Assembly: GCF_900111145.1 (NCBI RefSeq)
Contig: NZ_FOIR01000001.1
Location: 1,185,501 to 1,249,500, forward strand
Origin: Roseivirga pacifica
Lineage (GTDB): Bacteria; Bacteroidota; Bacteroidia; Cytophagales; Cyclobacteriaceae
Reading direction: 5' to 3'
DNA: 64,000 bases
This document shows positions 7,182 through 15,268 of the stretch, piece after piece; position 1 is the first letter of the stretch; every line of letters begins with the position of its first letter. Both the position numbers and the translations under genes were made by a program. The notes beneath the pieces were generated by a model. That model was not told the DNA's origin, did not search any database, and saw nothing but the letters and a program-made list of their open reading frames with translations.

Positions 7182-9594
7182 CACACGCCTAATTTTTGTT
7201 TTGCTGATACTGGGGCTGGCCTCTGTGGCTAGCGCCCAGCAGTATCAAAAAGTAGATTCTATTGATGTGGAAGGGATTCGTAACCCTGAAATGATGTGGA
7301 TTGACTTGAATGCCGATAGATTTTATGATTTGGTTGTATATGGCCAGGATTCGGCTAAAACGGGGACGATTTTTAAGGTAATAAATAACGGTCGGGCAGA
7401 ATTTGTGGCATCTGAACAGCTCATAACAGGTCTTTTTATCTCGCAACTAAAGCGAACTGACATCGATCGTAATGGTATTGCAGAACTGGCTTTTACCGGA
7501 ACATTTGAGCTAACACCGCTGACCAGTTTTTTAACTGTTGATAGCCTGCTGAACTTTAATATTTCGGCAGAACCAATACTGAACTATACCGTCAGCGATT
7601 TCTTTTTTGAAGACTTGGACAATGACACGCAGTTGGACTTGCTTACGCTAAAGGATTCTATTGTTACCGTCTTTAGCGGCAACGATTCGCTGCCTTTGTT
7701 CCAAAACAAAAAGGTAGGGCAGCTTTATGTTTCTGATCTCCAAAGCGATGGGTTGAAAGATATAATTTACACCACGCCCAATGCCGATACGCTAGTTCAT
7801 TTCGCAACAAACCTTGGTAATTTTGAATGGGCCAGCACGCTTCAGCTTAAAACCAATGACTTAAAACAGTTGAGTGGTATTACCCAAGGAAAGTGGACAG
7901 AAAGCCCTTTTCCAGACTTGTTCCTGTTTGGAGAGGATGGAGATGGCAGTGCTTGGAATGGGTTGGTAACTATAGGTGATACGGTTACTACGGAGAAAGT
8001 CTTAGATTCAATCTTTGTCTCTGACGCTTTAGTTGCCGACTTCAATTCCAATGGTAGTTCAGATTTGTGGTTGTTCAACGGTAACGATAAAGGCTACTTT
8101 ATGGATAGTATTCCTACTTTCTCAGATGTGGTACTTTACGATACTGCCGATGTGGTACACACAGCGTTTGCAGATTGGAATTTAAACGGCCATTTAGACT
8201 TTGCACAGCTACTGCGAGAGGATAGTCTTCATTTCGACTTAGTGTTTTTTGGCAATGATATTGAAACACAAAATGAAGCACCGGGAGGGCCTTCTAATAG
8301 GTCTGGCGTACAGGCTAGGGACAACTTAATTATTGCCTGGAAAAATGGAACAGATGACTTGGCAAGGGATTCTACTATTACCTATGAGCTTATTTTTTTA
8401 AAAGCGGAAGATAGTACACAGGTCGGCAATACTAATATTTCTGCAGCTTCACGCAACCTGTTTTTTCCAACCAATGGTTTTCAGGAATACACTCGACACA
8501 AGATGTTTTACGCGATTGAGCCGGGAGACTACCTCTTTGCCGTGGGTACTGTAGACAATGCGTTCAATTCGGATACGGGGAATGGAAATTACAGCCTTTG
8601 TACTGTCTGCGAAACAAAAGACCTAGTGGTTGTGAATGAGACATTATGCCGAGGAAGCGAAAAATATTTTGGTGAAATCGGGGTGGAGAGATATTGGTAT
8701 TCAACCACTAAAGGAGCTTTAGGACAGCACGAAATGTTGAATTATGTTGCTGAGGGAAATGACACACTCTATGGCTCCGTAATTGGTTTTGAAAATTGTC
8801 ACTTCGGTCAGTTAGAGATCAATATCCGGGTGATCAGCGGAGATTCGCCTAACCTGCCGAATGAACTCTTTGTCTGTTCTGGCGAGGATTTAAATCTAAC
8901 TGTTTCCGATAGCTTTATTAACCCAGAGTGGTCTACTTGGGATAATGGGGTGATATCTAATGAGCATTCGGTAACCTACTTGCCAACAGAGGAGCACACC
9001 CTGTTTTTCGAGGCAGAAACTACTCAAGGCTGTACTGTTACCAGTCAAGTAAGGGTTGTGCCGGTAATGTTTGAAGCAGGGGTTGCAGATACGCTTTACA
9101 ATATTCAGTATGGTCAAACTGTGCAGCTTGAGGCGTATGGTGGTGTATTTTACGAATGGACGCCAGCGATAAGTTTAGATGATCCAACCATTGCTACACC
9201 AGTAGCACAACCCACTGAAAACACAACCTATGTAGTGACTATATCTAACAGAGGCACCTGTTCGGAACAGTTTTCGGTGATGGTAGAAGTGGAGCAAGTG
9301 GGCAATGTGGCCAATTTATTCTCTCCAAATGGTGATGGAAACAATGATAACCTGTTGGTTTTCCTCACCCAGAAGCCAGTTAGCTTTCAATTTCAGATAT
9401 TTAATAGGTCGGGCGTGTTGGTTTATGAAACCACCAACTCTACAGAGGCTATGCAAACTGGCTGGGACGGTACAAACAATAACCAACCAGCACCCAATGG
9501 TACTTATTATTGGTACGTAAAAGGAGAGTATCCGAATGGCCAGTCGGTTGACCTAAATGGAAGTAAAAAAGGAACACTCAGTTTGATCAGGTAG
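7174..9594 (+). CDS. Secreted FG-GAP-like T9SS cargo, type B C-terminal domain
   Basis: Large exported protein of 806 aa. It has a signal peptide (LIFVLLILGLASVASAQ), then about 340 residues with recurring Asp/Asn-rich loops such as DLNADRFYDL, DIDRNGIAEL, DLDNDTQLDL and DFNSNGSSDL, typical of calcium-binding FG-GAP/VCBS beta-propeller blades. A Cys-containing Ig-like middle follows. The last ~90 residues (FSPNGDGNNDN, then FNRSGVLVYE, GWDGTNNNQPAPNGTYYW) match the gliding-motility-associated CHU_C domain, the type B signal for T9SS. It is predicted to be secreted to the cell surface. It overlaps the preceding gene by 8 bases and ends 1 base before the PorP-like gene. Confidence 0.85.
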   Translation: MTSTRLIFVLLILGLASVASAQQYQKVDSIDVEGIRNPEMMWIDLNADRFYDLVVYGQDSAKTGTIFKVINNGRAEFVASEQLITGLFISQLKRTDIDRNGIAELAFTGTFELTPLTSFLTVDSLLNFNISAEPILNYTVSDFFFEDLDNDTQLDLLTLKDSIVTVFSGNDSLPLFQNKKVGQLYVSDLQSDGLKDIIYTTPNADTLVHFATNLGNFEWASTLQLKTNDLKQLSGITQGKWTESPFPDLFLFGEDGDGSAWNGLVTIGDTVTTEKVLDSIFVSDALVADFNSNGSSDLWLFNGNDKGYFMDSIPTFSDVVLYDTADVVHTAFADWNLNGHLDFAQLLREDSLHFDLVFFGNDIETQNEAPGGPSNRSGVQARDNLIIAWKNGTDDLARDSTITYELIFLKAEDSTQVGNTNISAASRNLFFPTNGFQEYTRHKMFYAIEPGDYLFAVGTVDNAFNSDTGNGNYSLCTVCETKDLVVVNETLCRGSEKYFGEIGVERYWYSTTKGALGQHEMLNYVAEGNDTLYGSVIGFENCHFGQLEINIRVISGDSPNLPNELFVCSGEDLNLTVSDSFINPEWSTWDNGVISNEHSVTYLPTEEHTLFFEAETTQGCTVTSQVRVVPVMFEAGVADTLYNIQYGQTVQLEAYGGVFYEWTPAISLDDPTIATPVAQPTENTTYVVTISNRGTCSEQFSVMVEVEQVGNVANLFSPNGDGNNDNLLVFLTQKPVSFQFQIFNRSGVLVYETTNSTEAMQTGWDGTNNNQPAPNGTYYWYVKGEYPNGQSVDLNGSKKGTLSLIR

Positions 9595-9595
9595 T

Positions 9596-11068
9596 ATGAG
9601 GTTGGTTCTAATTACTGCATTACTTTTTACGTTTAGCATTTATACAAATGCCCAACAATTCAATTTCTCCTTGATTGATTTTACAGAGCAAAGGGTCAAT
9701 CCGGCATGGTTAGGAATGGATGGATTTTGGGGAGCATCATTGGTGCAGCGCCAACAGAACCGAGCCGCAGATTTTCGCATTAGCAGTACTTCATTTCAAG
9801 CTGTTTATCCACAACTTTTTCCCTTTGGGGAAAGAATTAAAGGTGCCTTGGGTATTAATCTATTGAACGATGTTTCTGGCCAAACCAATACTTTCAAAGT
9901 TCAAGAAGCTGGTCTTAATTACAGCTTAAGGATAATCGGGGCAAAGGGTCAATCTCTTGGTTTGGGAGTAGGGCTTTCAAATCAAAACAGAGGATTTGAT
10001 TATGCTGGGGTAACTACAAACATGCAATATGTAACCGGCCGTGGCTTCGATTTGAGTATTGGCTCTGGAGAGAATCTTATTTCTACAAAACAGAATTTTA
10101 ATCGCGTTAATGCGGGCATCTTCTGGCAGCAGGTTAATGATTTTGGAAGAAAACTGGGGCACTTTGGCTTTTCCGTTTTTGACCTCAACAGACCAGTCGA
10201 TTCATTCTACTCCGATGCGGTTAAGTTCGACCCTACGTATATGCTCACCGCAGGACTATCCATTTACGAAAACCTCGATTGGAGTGTTTCTCCCGAACTG
10301 CTTATTGTGTATCAGGTTGGTGGTTTGATTTATAATGCTGGGGTGTCAACAACCTACACCTTCGATGCTGAACAGTCCCTGGCGTTCAAGCCGCGTTACC
10401 TAATTGGCAAAGATTTAATTCTGGCCGCTGAGTTTCGAAAGAATCACTTTGTTTTTGGCATAGCATACGATGTGCCTGTTTCTGCCAACGCTATAAATAA
10501 CCAAGGAGCTATTGAGTTTGGCATTAAATACATAGGCAAGGTGAAAGAGAGGAGAAGGAAGAAGCGAAGAGGAGCAAGGGCTATTGCGCCTGCAGTGCCA
10601 AATAGGGCTGTGATTAGTGTGCCTACAATTGAGCGGGCTCCCATGACCAGCATTCAACAATTACCAATTAAAGCCAAAGGGTTAAAGCCTGTGCCTGATA
10701 AATTTGGAAAAGAAGGTGCTGCTGTCATAGAATCAGAACTGACTATTTATTTTGCCACTAATCAAACCAAGCTATTGACAAATTTTAGGCAGGAACTGGA
10801 GGCATTGGTAGAAGATATTAGCCTTGAGGGGAAAAAATATTTAATCGTAGTAGAAGGCCACACAGATAGCACCGGGCCTTATGACTTAAACCAACGTTTA
10901 TCTCTAAAGAGAGCTCAAATAATAGCTAATTTCCTGTTGGAGGCAGGTATTTCACCGGATCTTATCAAGGTGTTCGGAAGGGGTGAAAGCTTGCCTTTAT
11001 CAGAAAACTCTAGTGCTGCAGGTCGCGCAATTAACAGAAGAGTTGAGGTTCGTCTAGTTACTTACTAG
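9596..11068 (+). CDS. PorP/SprF family protein fused to OmpA domain
   Basis: Outer-membrane protein of 490 aa. A signal peptide is followed by a PorP/SprF-type beta-barrel (about 20-315: NFSLIDFTEQRVNPAWLG, ..GALGINLLNDVSG.., repeated aromatic strands), a basic linker (RRRKKRRGARA), and a C-terminal OmpA-like peptidoglycan-binding domain (about 375-488: IYFATNQTKLL, VVEGHTDSTGPYDLNQRLSLKRA, NRRVEVRL). PorP/SprF proteins accompany type B CTD cargo and help anchor or translocate it, so pairing with the upstream cargo gene fits. The fused OmpA domain would tie the complex to peptidoglycan; many PorP proteins lack it. Confidence 0.85.
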   Translation: MRLVLITALLFTFSIYTNAQQFNFSLIDFTEQRVNPAWLGMDGFWGASLVQRQQNRAADFRISSTSFQAVYPQLFPFGERIKGALGINLLNDVSGQTNTFKVQEAGLNYSLRIIGAKGQSLGLGVGLSNQNRGFDYAGVTTNMQYVTGRGFDLSIGSGENLISTKQNFNRVNAGIFWQQVNDFGRKLGHFGFSVFDLNRPVDSFYSDAVKFDPTYMLTAGLSIYENLDWSVSPELLIVYQVGGLIYNAGVSTTYTFDAEQSLAFKPRYLIGKDLILAAEFRKNHFVFGIAYDVPVSANAINNQGAIEFGIKYIGKVKERRRKKRRGARAIAPAVPNRAVISVPTIERAPMTSIQQLPIKAKGLKPVPDKFGKEGAAVIESELTIYFATNQTKLLTNFRQELEALVEDISLEGKKYLIVVEGHTDSTGPYDLNQRLSLKRAQIIANFLLEAGISPDLIKVFGRGESLPLSENSSAAGRAINRRVEVRLVTY

Positions 11069-11105
11069 TTTAGTGGCGGATTTTTTCGTTTTTGTAACTT
11101 TTTTG

Positions 11106-11117
11106 GTCGCTAGCGAC
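11106..11117. promoter_or_regulatory. Perfect palindrome before MerR-type gene, possible operator
   Basis: GTCGCTAGCGAC is a perfect 12-base palindrome ending 10 bases before the GTG start of the MerR-like gene and just after a TAACTTTT box at 11095 resembling a Bacteroidota -7 element. Its position suits an autoregulatory operator; binding is inferred. Confidence 0.35.
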
Positions 11118-11127
11118 TTTAGTAACT

Positions 11128-12021
11128 GTGGTTAAGTATTCAATAAAGGATCTGGAGAAGTATTCGGGCATAAAAGCCCACACAATACGTATTTGGGAGC
11201 AGCGCTACAACTTGCTTGTACCTAAGCGCACGGCTACCAATATTCGCTATTATGATGCCGATCAGTTGCGATTCTTATTGAATGTCTCCCTTTTGATTGA
11301 AAACGGTTACAAGATCTCGCAAATCAGTAAGTATTCTGAAGATCAGTTTAACCAAGAATTGAAAACCGTAATAGGCGAGGAAAAACTGGAGTTTTTAGAT
11401 CAGCACGTAAACGTAGCGATTAACGAGTTAGTTTTGGCTATGCTCGACCTGGACGAAAGGCGCTTTGAAAAGGTGCTTGGTTCTAGTCTACTCATTCGCA
11501 CTTTTGAGAAAACGCTAACGGACATTATGTACCCTTTCTTAAAAAGAATTGGGGCCATGTGGCGAACGGGAGAGGTTTCTACTGCGCAGGAGCATTTTAT
11601 TTATCAGCTTATTCGCCAAAAAATTATTGTGGCGATTGATGGACTGATGATGCCACCAAACAATGCGGAGAAGTACTTGCTGTTTTTGCCAATGTCTGAA
11701 TTCAACGATTTGTTGATTCTACTTTTTACTTACCTATTGAAAAACCGGGGCAAACAATGTATTTATTTAGGGGCGGATATTCCGTTTAAAGACCTGCAAA
11801 AGGTAACGGAAATCACTAAGCCCGATGTGCTTTTTACCTTTGTAAAGGCACCAGCCGCCAAAATTGATACACAAGCCTATGTGTACGAACTTTCAGAGAA
11901 GTTCACGGAAAAACGCATTCTAATTACTGGCAACCCCTATTTTATGGAGGAGCTAGAGTATCCGAAAAACGTGCAACTTGTTTCTGAAGTTGACGATTTG
12001 ATAGATTTACTAGAAGATTAG
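11128..12021 (+). CDS. MerR family regulator, CarH/LitR-like, degenerate B12 site
   Basis: Transcriptional regulator of 297 aa with a MerR winged helix (YSIKDLEKYSGIKAHTIRIWEQRY, about 4-70), a B12-binding-2-type four-helix domain and a Rossmann-like cobalamin fold. The CarH signature W-x9-EH is intact (W145, E155, H156). However, the ligand motif ExHxxG reads E191-F-N-D-L-L, so the axial histidine and the glycine are both replaced. LGADIP later in the fold is conserved. Canonical CarH/LitR proteins use adenosylcobalamin to sense light and repress carotenoid genes; this copy may be B12-independent. No carotenoid or photolyase gene lies in the window. The start is GTG. Confidence 0.82.
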   Translation: MVKYSIKDLEKYSGIKAHTIRIWEQRYNLLVPKRTATNIRYYDADQLRFLLNVSLLIENGYKISQISKYSEDQFNQELKTVIGEEKLEFLDQHVNVAINELVLAMLDLDERRFEKVLGSSLLIRTFEKTLTDIMYPFLKRIGAMWRTGEVSTAQEHFIYQLIRQKIIVAIDGLMMPPNNAEKYLLFLPMSEFNDLLILLFTYLLKNRGKQCIYLGADIPFKDLQKVTEITKPDVLFTFVKAPAAKIDTQAYVYELSEKFTEKRILITGNPYFMEELEYPKNVQLVSEVDDLIDLLED

Positions 12022-12061
12022 TAAGCAATTACTTAATTTAATTACGCGTCATTTATTGATT

Positions 12062-12511
12062 ATGAAAAAACTGGTGTTGTTCGGCATATTGGCTGTTTGT
12101 GTCTTGGTAATTGGTTGTTCCTCTCAGAACACCGAAACATTGATTTTAGGGCAATGGTATAATCAATCGCTCGAGGTTAAACTCAATTATCCCAATAGTA
12201 GTGATTCCATTTTTAGTGTTCCGGCAGGGCATTGGGAGGAGACCCTTCAAATCAAACCAATCAACACTACTTATTATAAAAATGGCACTTTTACCTCTGA
12301 GTATGTGGCTTTGGATGGATCTCCAATTCAAACTACCGAGGGAACTTGGGCGGTTAAGGGAGATTCACTCTACCTAACCCAAGATGGTGTAACTGGCGCA
12401 TATTATTTTGAGTGGATGGATGGCAAGGCGGCTTTCATAGGTTTGTTAGACTGGGACAGTGACGGAAATGCTGATGACTTGTATAGTGGAGTGCAGATTA
12501 AACGAGAATAA
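12062..12511 (+). CDS. Small lipoprotein, lipocalin-like
   Basis: Predicted lipoprotein of 149 aa: MKKLVLFGILAVCVLVIGC ends in the lipobox VIGC. The mature part shows the two-block pattern seen in lipocalin-like Bacteroidota proteins (ILGQWYN near the front and EGTWAVKGDSLYLT in the middle), and an acidic DWDSDGNADD loop near the C-terminus. The function is unknown. The start is the ATG at 12062; a TTG two codons upstream is less likely. It follows the MerR-like gene by 40 bases and precedes the DUF1761 gene by 22, so the three may be co-transcribed. Confidence 0.7.
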   Translation: MKKLVLFGILAVCVLVIGCSSQNTETLILGQWYNQSLEVKLNYPNSSDSIFSVPAGHWEETLQIKPINTTYYKNGTFTSEYVALDGSPIQTTEGTWAVKGDSLYLTQDGVTGAYYFEWMDGKAAFIGLLDWDSDGNADDLYSGVQIKRE

Positions 12512-12533
12512 TTTTTAACCAAATCATTATACT

Positions 12534-12956
12534 ATGGATTTATCAGGAATTAACTGGCTGGCAGTAGTCGTAGCGGCTGTTGTATTTTTCATTTTAGGCT
12601 CGCTTTGGTATGGCCCACTATTTGGCAAAGCGTGGCAAAAAGGAGTGGGCTTAAGCGATGAAGAGATTAAAAGTGCCAATATGGGCAAGCTCTTTGGCAG
12701 TGCATTTATTATGGCGCTTATCATTTCCTTTGGTATGGCCATGTTCTTCTTTGGCTTTGGTACCGACCCAGAAAACCCAATGACTGTAGGCATGGGAGCT
12801 GGCTACGGAATTATGACGGGCATCTTCTTTATTTTTCCGTCCACCGCCATGAATTATCTTTTCTCTAGAAAATCTACTTCGCTAATCGCGATTGATTCGC
12901 TTTATCATATAGTGGCTTACACTATTGTTGGAGTGATATTAGCCGCTTGGCAATAA
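12534..12956 (+). CDS. DUF1761 membrane protein
   Basis: Integral membrane protein of 140 aa with four predicted hydrophobic segments (about 6-26, 52-74, 83-103, 117-138). The family pattern VVAAVVFFILGSLWYGPLFGK-AW is visible at the N-terminus, with a short acidic loop after it. DUF1761 proteins have no established function. It probably sits in the inner membrane. A strong terminator follows directly, so it is the last gene of its unit. Confidence 0.85.
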   Translation: MDLSGINWLAVVVAAVVFFILGSLWYGPLFGKAWQKGVGLSDEEIKSANMGKLFGSAFIMALIISFGMAMFFFGFGTDPENPMTVGMGAGYGIMTGIFFIFPSTAMNYLFSRKSTSLIAIDSLYHIVAYTIVGVILAAWQ

Positions 12957-12962
12957 CAATTT

Positions 12963-12994
12963 TGGCTCAGTAGCTTTCTGCTGAGCCATTTTTT
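12963..12994 (+). terminator. Rho-independent terminator after DUF1761 gene
   Basis: An 11-bp stem (TGGCTCAGTAG against CTGCTGAGCCA, one wobble), loop CTTT, followed by six T. Confidence 0.85.
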
Positions 12995-13124
12995 GTTGTA
13001 AAAACCTGTTGTTCAGACGCATTTCTATGCATTCTGCTGATTTTTCACATCATTTTGTAAAGTTTAGGGAACTACAATAGGGTTTTTTGCCGTTTGAGGT
13101 ATTAGTCATAAAAAAGTGGCAAAA

Positions 13125-13301
13125 ATGGAACTCAAAAAATCGACTTTGTCTTTGGACCCAACTACTTATAAATCAGGTTGGGAGAAATCTCAACAAGAGT
13201 TTGAAGCGTACTTGCAATCGCAGTACAAGCTTAAAACCCGCCAAGCCATTCAAAAGCTTAAGAAGGGCGAGACTTTTCTGGATGCAATTGAGGCTGCTTA
13301 G
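13125..13301 (+). CDS. Small hypothetical protein
   Basis: Possible 58-aa cytoplasmic protein, rich in Lys, Gln and Glu and predicted helical (WEKSQQEFEAYLQSQYKLKTRQAIQKLKKG), ending LDAIEAA. I do not recognise the family. In-frame GTG at 13116 would add three residues. Its codon use resembles the neighbours, and the frame ends exactly across the convergent SDR gene stop (4-base overlap), which is common for real gene ends here. A competing ORF in another frame (13087-13308) looks unlike a protein. Confidence 0.5.
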   Translation: MELKKSTLSLDPTTYKSGWEKSQQEFEAYLQSQYKLKTRQAIQKLKKGETFLDAIEAA

Positions 13302-14086
13302 TAACTAAGTGGCGATTTGAATTCGAAAGGAGCTGAAACGTTACTTTCTACTATTTTGCTGGTCAACATTTGAGGATTAATCCATACAGGTGGGGCAAAA
13401 TTGTACTTAGTGGCCATAGCTTCATGCACTTGCTTTCGGCTAATGTGCTCACTACTTACCATATTTTTTATGGCAGGCCAGCTTTCTTTTTCCAAAAGCC
13501 AAGTCACATATTTTATAACATCATCGCGGTGAATGTAGTTTATTGGCGTTTCGGCACCGGTGGTTTCTTTGCCAGCAAACCATTTACCGGGTATTCTGTC
13601 TCCACCCATTAGCCCTCCACATCGCAAAATGCTGAGCGGCTGACTGATTTGCGCTATTTCCAACTCTCCATAAACCACTGCCTTGGTCGATCCTTTCTGT
13701 AAATCGTAAGGCGTGCTTTCGTCTACGGCTTCGCCTGTATTTGGGTAAAAAGAAGTGGAGCTGATAAAGATCACGCGCTTTACCGATGAGTTCTGAAGCT
13801 GGTATTTAAGGTATTTTATCTGCTCCCTATAATACTCAGGCGTATGGATTCTGCTGCGTGGAGGCACATTTATAAACAGTGTTTCAGCCTTAAAGAGCTT
13901 GTTGAAGTCTTGACCTTCTGGCATGGGGTTGAGAGAAAGTAAAACTGGCTCTATACCAACTTCCTCCAGCGATTTTAATTTTTCTGGCCTCGTAGTACTG
14001 CCAACCACTTTGTAGCCAGCTTCAACCAAATGTTTGCCAAGTGGTAGCCCCAACCAACCGCAGCCAATTATGCCTACGGTACTCAT
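13298..14086 (-). CDS. NAD(P)-dependent SDR/epimerase-like oxidoreductase (YeeZ-type)
   Basis: Cytoplasmic 262-aa protein of the atypical short-chain dehydrogenase group. The N-terminal Rossmann signature is GIIGCGWLGLPLG, followed by VVGSTTRPEKL. The SDR serine/tyrosine region appears as VIFISSTSFYPNTG and a later Y in KAVVYGELEIA, and a substrate-side segment INYIHRDDV follows. The substrate is unknown. Its start overlaps the BshA stop by 4 bases (ATGA), so it is translationally coupled to BshA and may serve the same thiol or sugar pathway, though that link is only contextual. Confidence 0.75.
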   Translation of the reverse strand: MSTVGIIGCGWLGLPLGKHLVEAGYKVVGSTTRPEKLKSLEEVGIEPVLLSLNPMPEGQDFNKLFKAETLFINVPPRSRIHTPEYYREQIKYLKYQLQNSSVKRVIFISSTSFYPNTGEAVDESTPYDLQKGSTKAVVYGELEIAQISQPLSILRCGGLMGGDRIPGKWFAGKETTGAETPINYIHRDDVIKYVTWLLEKESWPAIKNMVSSEHISRKQVHEAMATKYNFAPPVWINPQMLTSKIVESNVSAPFEFKSPLSY

Positions 14087-15225
14087 TGTTGTGCAGCCGA
14101 TAATACTGCCTCAGATACCTCGCGGTAAAACTCTTCGTACATAGGCAAAATCTTTTCTATGTCGAATTGCTTGGCGTGTTCTAATGCGTTTTGCTTGAAA
14201 GTCTCTAGGTTATCTTCACTTAGAATATGAAGTGCATTTTGGGTCATTTCTTCAATGTCTCCAATTTTTGAGGTATAGCCGGTTACGCCATCAATGTTTA
14301 GCTCAGGAATACCACCTGCGTTGGAAGAGATTACCGGAACTTGACAAGCCATGGCCTCAAGCGCGGCTAAACCAAAGCTCTCTTTCTCCGAAGGCATTAC
14401 AAACAGGTCGGCTACGGAAAGCACTTCCTCTACAGCTTCTAGTTTTCCTAAGAATCGCACCTCGTCATAAATTCCCAATTCGCGGCAAAGGCTTTCAATA
14501 TGGCCTCTTTCCGGCCCATCGCCTACTAGCAGTAGCCTAGCAGGTACAGTTTTGGACACTTCATTAAAGATCCTCACCACATCATCCACACGTTTAACTT
14601 TTCGGAAGTTGGAAGTGTGAACGATCAGTTTTTCACCATTAGGACAAATGGCCGTTTTAAAGTGATCTTTTCTCAATCGCTGAAACTTCTCTAAGTCGAT
14701 GAAGTTTGGAATCACCTTGATTTCTCTGGTGATATTGAAGTGCTTATAAGTGTCTTTTTTCAGGTCTTCAGAAACCGCTGTCACCCCGTCCGACTGGTTA
14801 ATACTGAATGTTACAACCGGTTCATACGATGGGTCTTTTCCTACCAAAGTAATATCGGTACCGTGCAGGGTGGTTACCACCGGTATTTCAATGCCCTCCG
14901 ATTTAAGGATTTGCTTGGCCATAACTGCAGCCGAAGCATGCGGAATGGCGTAATGAACATGAAGTAAATCCAGTTTTTCGAATTTAACCACATCAACCAT
15001 TTTACTGGCTAAGGCAAGTTCGTAAGGTGGGTATTTAAAGAGCGGGTAAGAGCGAATATTTACTTCGTGATAAAATAGGTTTTCGTTAAAGAAATCGAGT
15101 CGGGTGGGTTGAGAGTATGTAATAAAGTGTACCTCGTGCCCATTTTTGGCTAATCCTTTTCCTAGCTCGGTTGCTACTACTCCGCTACCACCAAAAGTTG
15201 GGTAGCAAACTATTCCTATTTTCAT
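14083..15225 (-). CDS. bshA: N-acetyl-alpha-D-glucosaminyl L-malate synthase BshA
   Basis: GT4 glycosyltransferase of 380 aa, the usual BshA length. It opens MKIGIVCYPTFGGSGVVATELG, with the HFITYSQPTRLDFF segment, LDLLHVHYAIPHA, and the C-terminal nucleotide-sugar site EKESFGLAALEAMACQVPVI..GGIPE. BshA joins UDP-GlcNAc to L-malate, the first step of bacillithiol synthesis, the low-molecular-weight thiol of many Firmicutes and Bacteroidota. It is cytoplasmic. It lies 43 bases downstream of the GH3 fusion gene and overlaps the SDR gene, forming one minus-strand operon. BshB and BshC are not in the window. Confidence 0.93.
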   Translation of the reverse strand: MKIGIVCYPTFGGSGVVATELGKGLAKNGHEVHFITYSQPTRLDFFNENLFYHEVNIRSYPLFKYPPYELALASKMVDVVKFEKLDLLHVHYAIPHASAAVMAKQILKSEGIEIPVVTTLHGTDITLVGKDPSYEPVVTFSINQSDGVTAVSEDLKKDTYKHFNITREIKVIPNFIDLEKFQRLRKDHFKTAICPNGEKLIVHTSNFRKVKRVDDVVRIFNEVSKTVPARLLLVGDGPERGHIESLCRELGIYDEVRFLGKLEAVEEVLSVADLFVMPSEKESFGLAALEAMACQVPVISSNAGGIPELNIDGVTGYTSKIGDIEEMTQNALHILSEDNLETFKQNALEHAKQFDIEKILPMYEEFYREVSEAVLSAAQQ

Positions 15226-15268
15226 TGAAGTAAATTCTGCTGTGCCAAGTTAAACTGGTAAAGGTGCA

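Noticed and set aside
13087-13308. 73-aa frame overlapping the small ORF at 13125
   Set aside because: Competes with a more protein-like frame; rich in Arg/Leu/Cys and runs past the natural convergent end.
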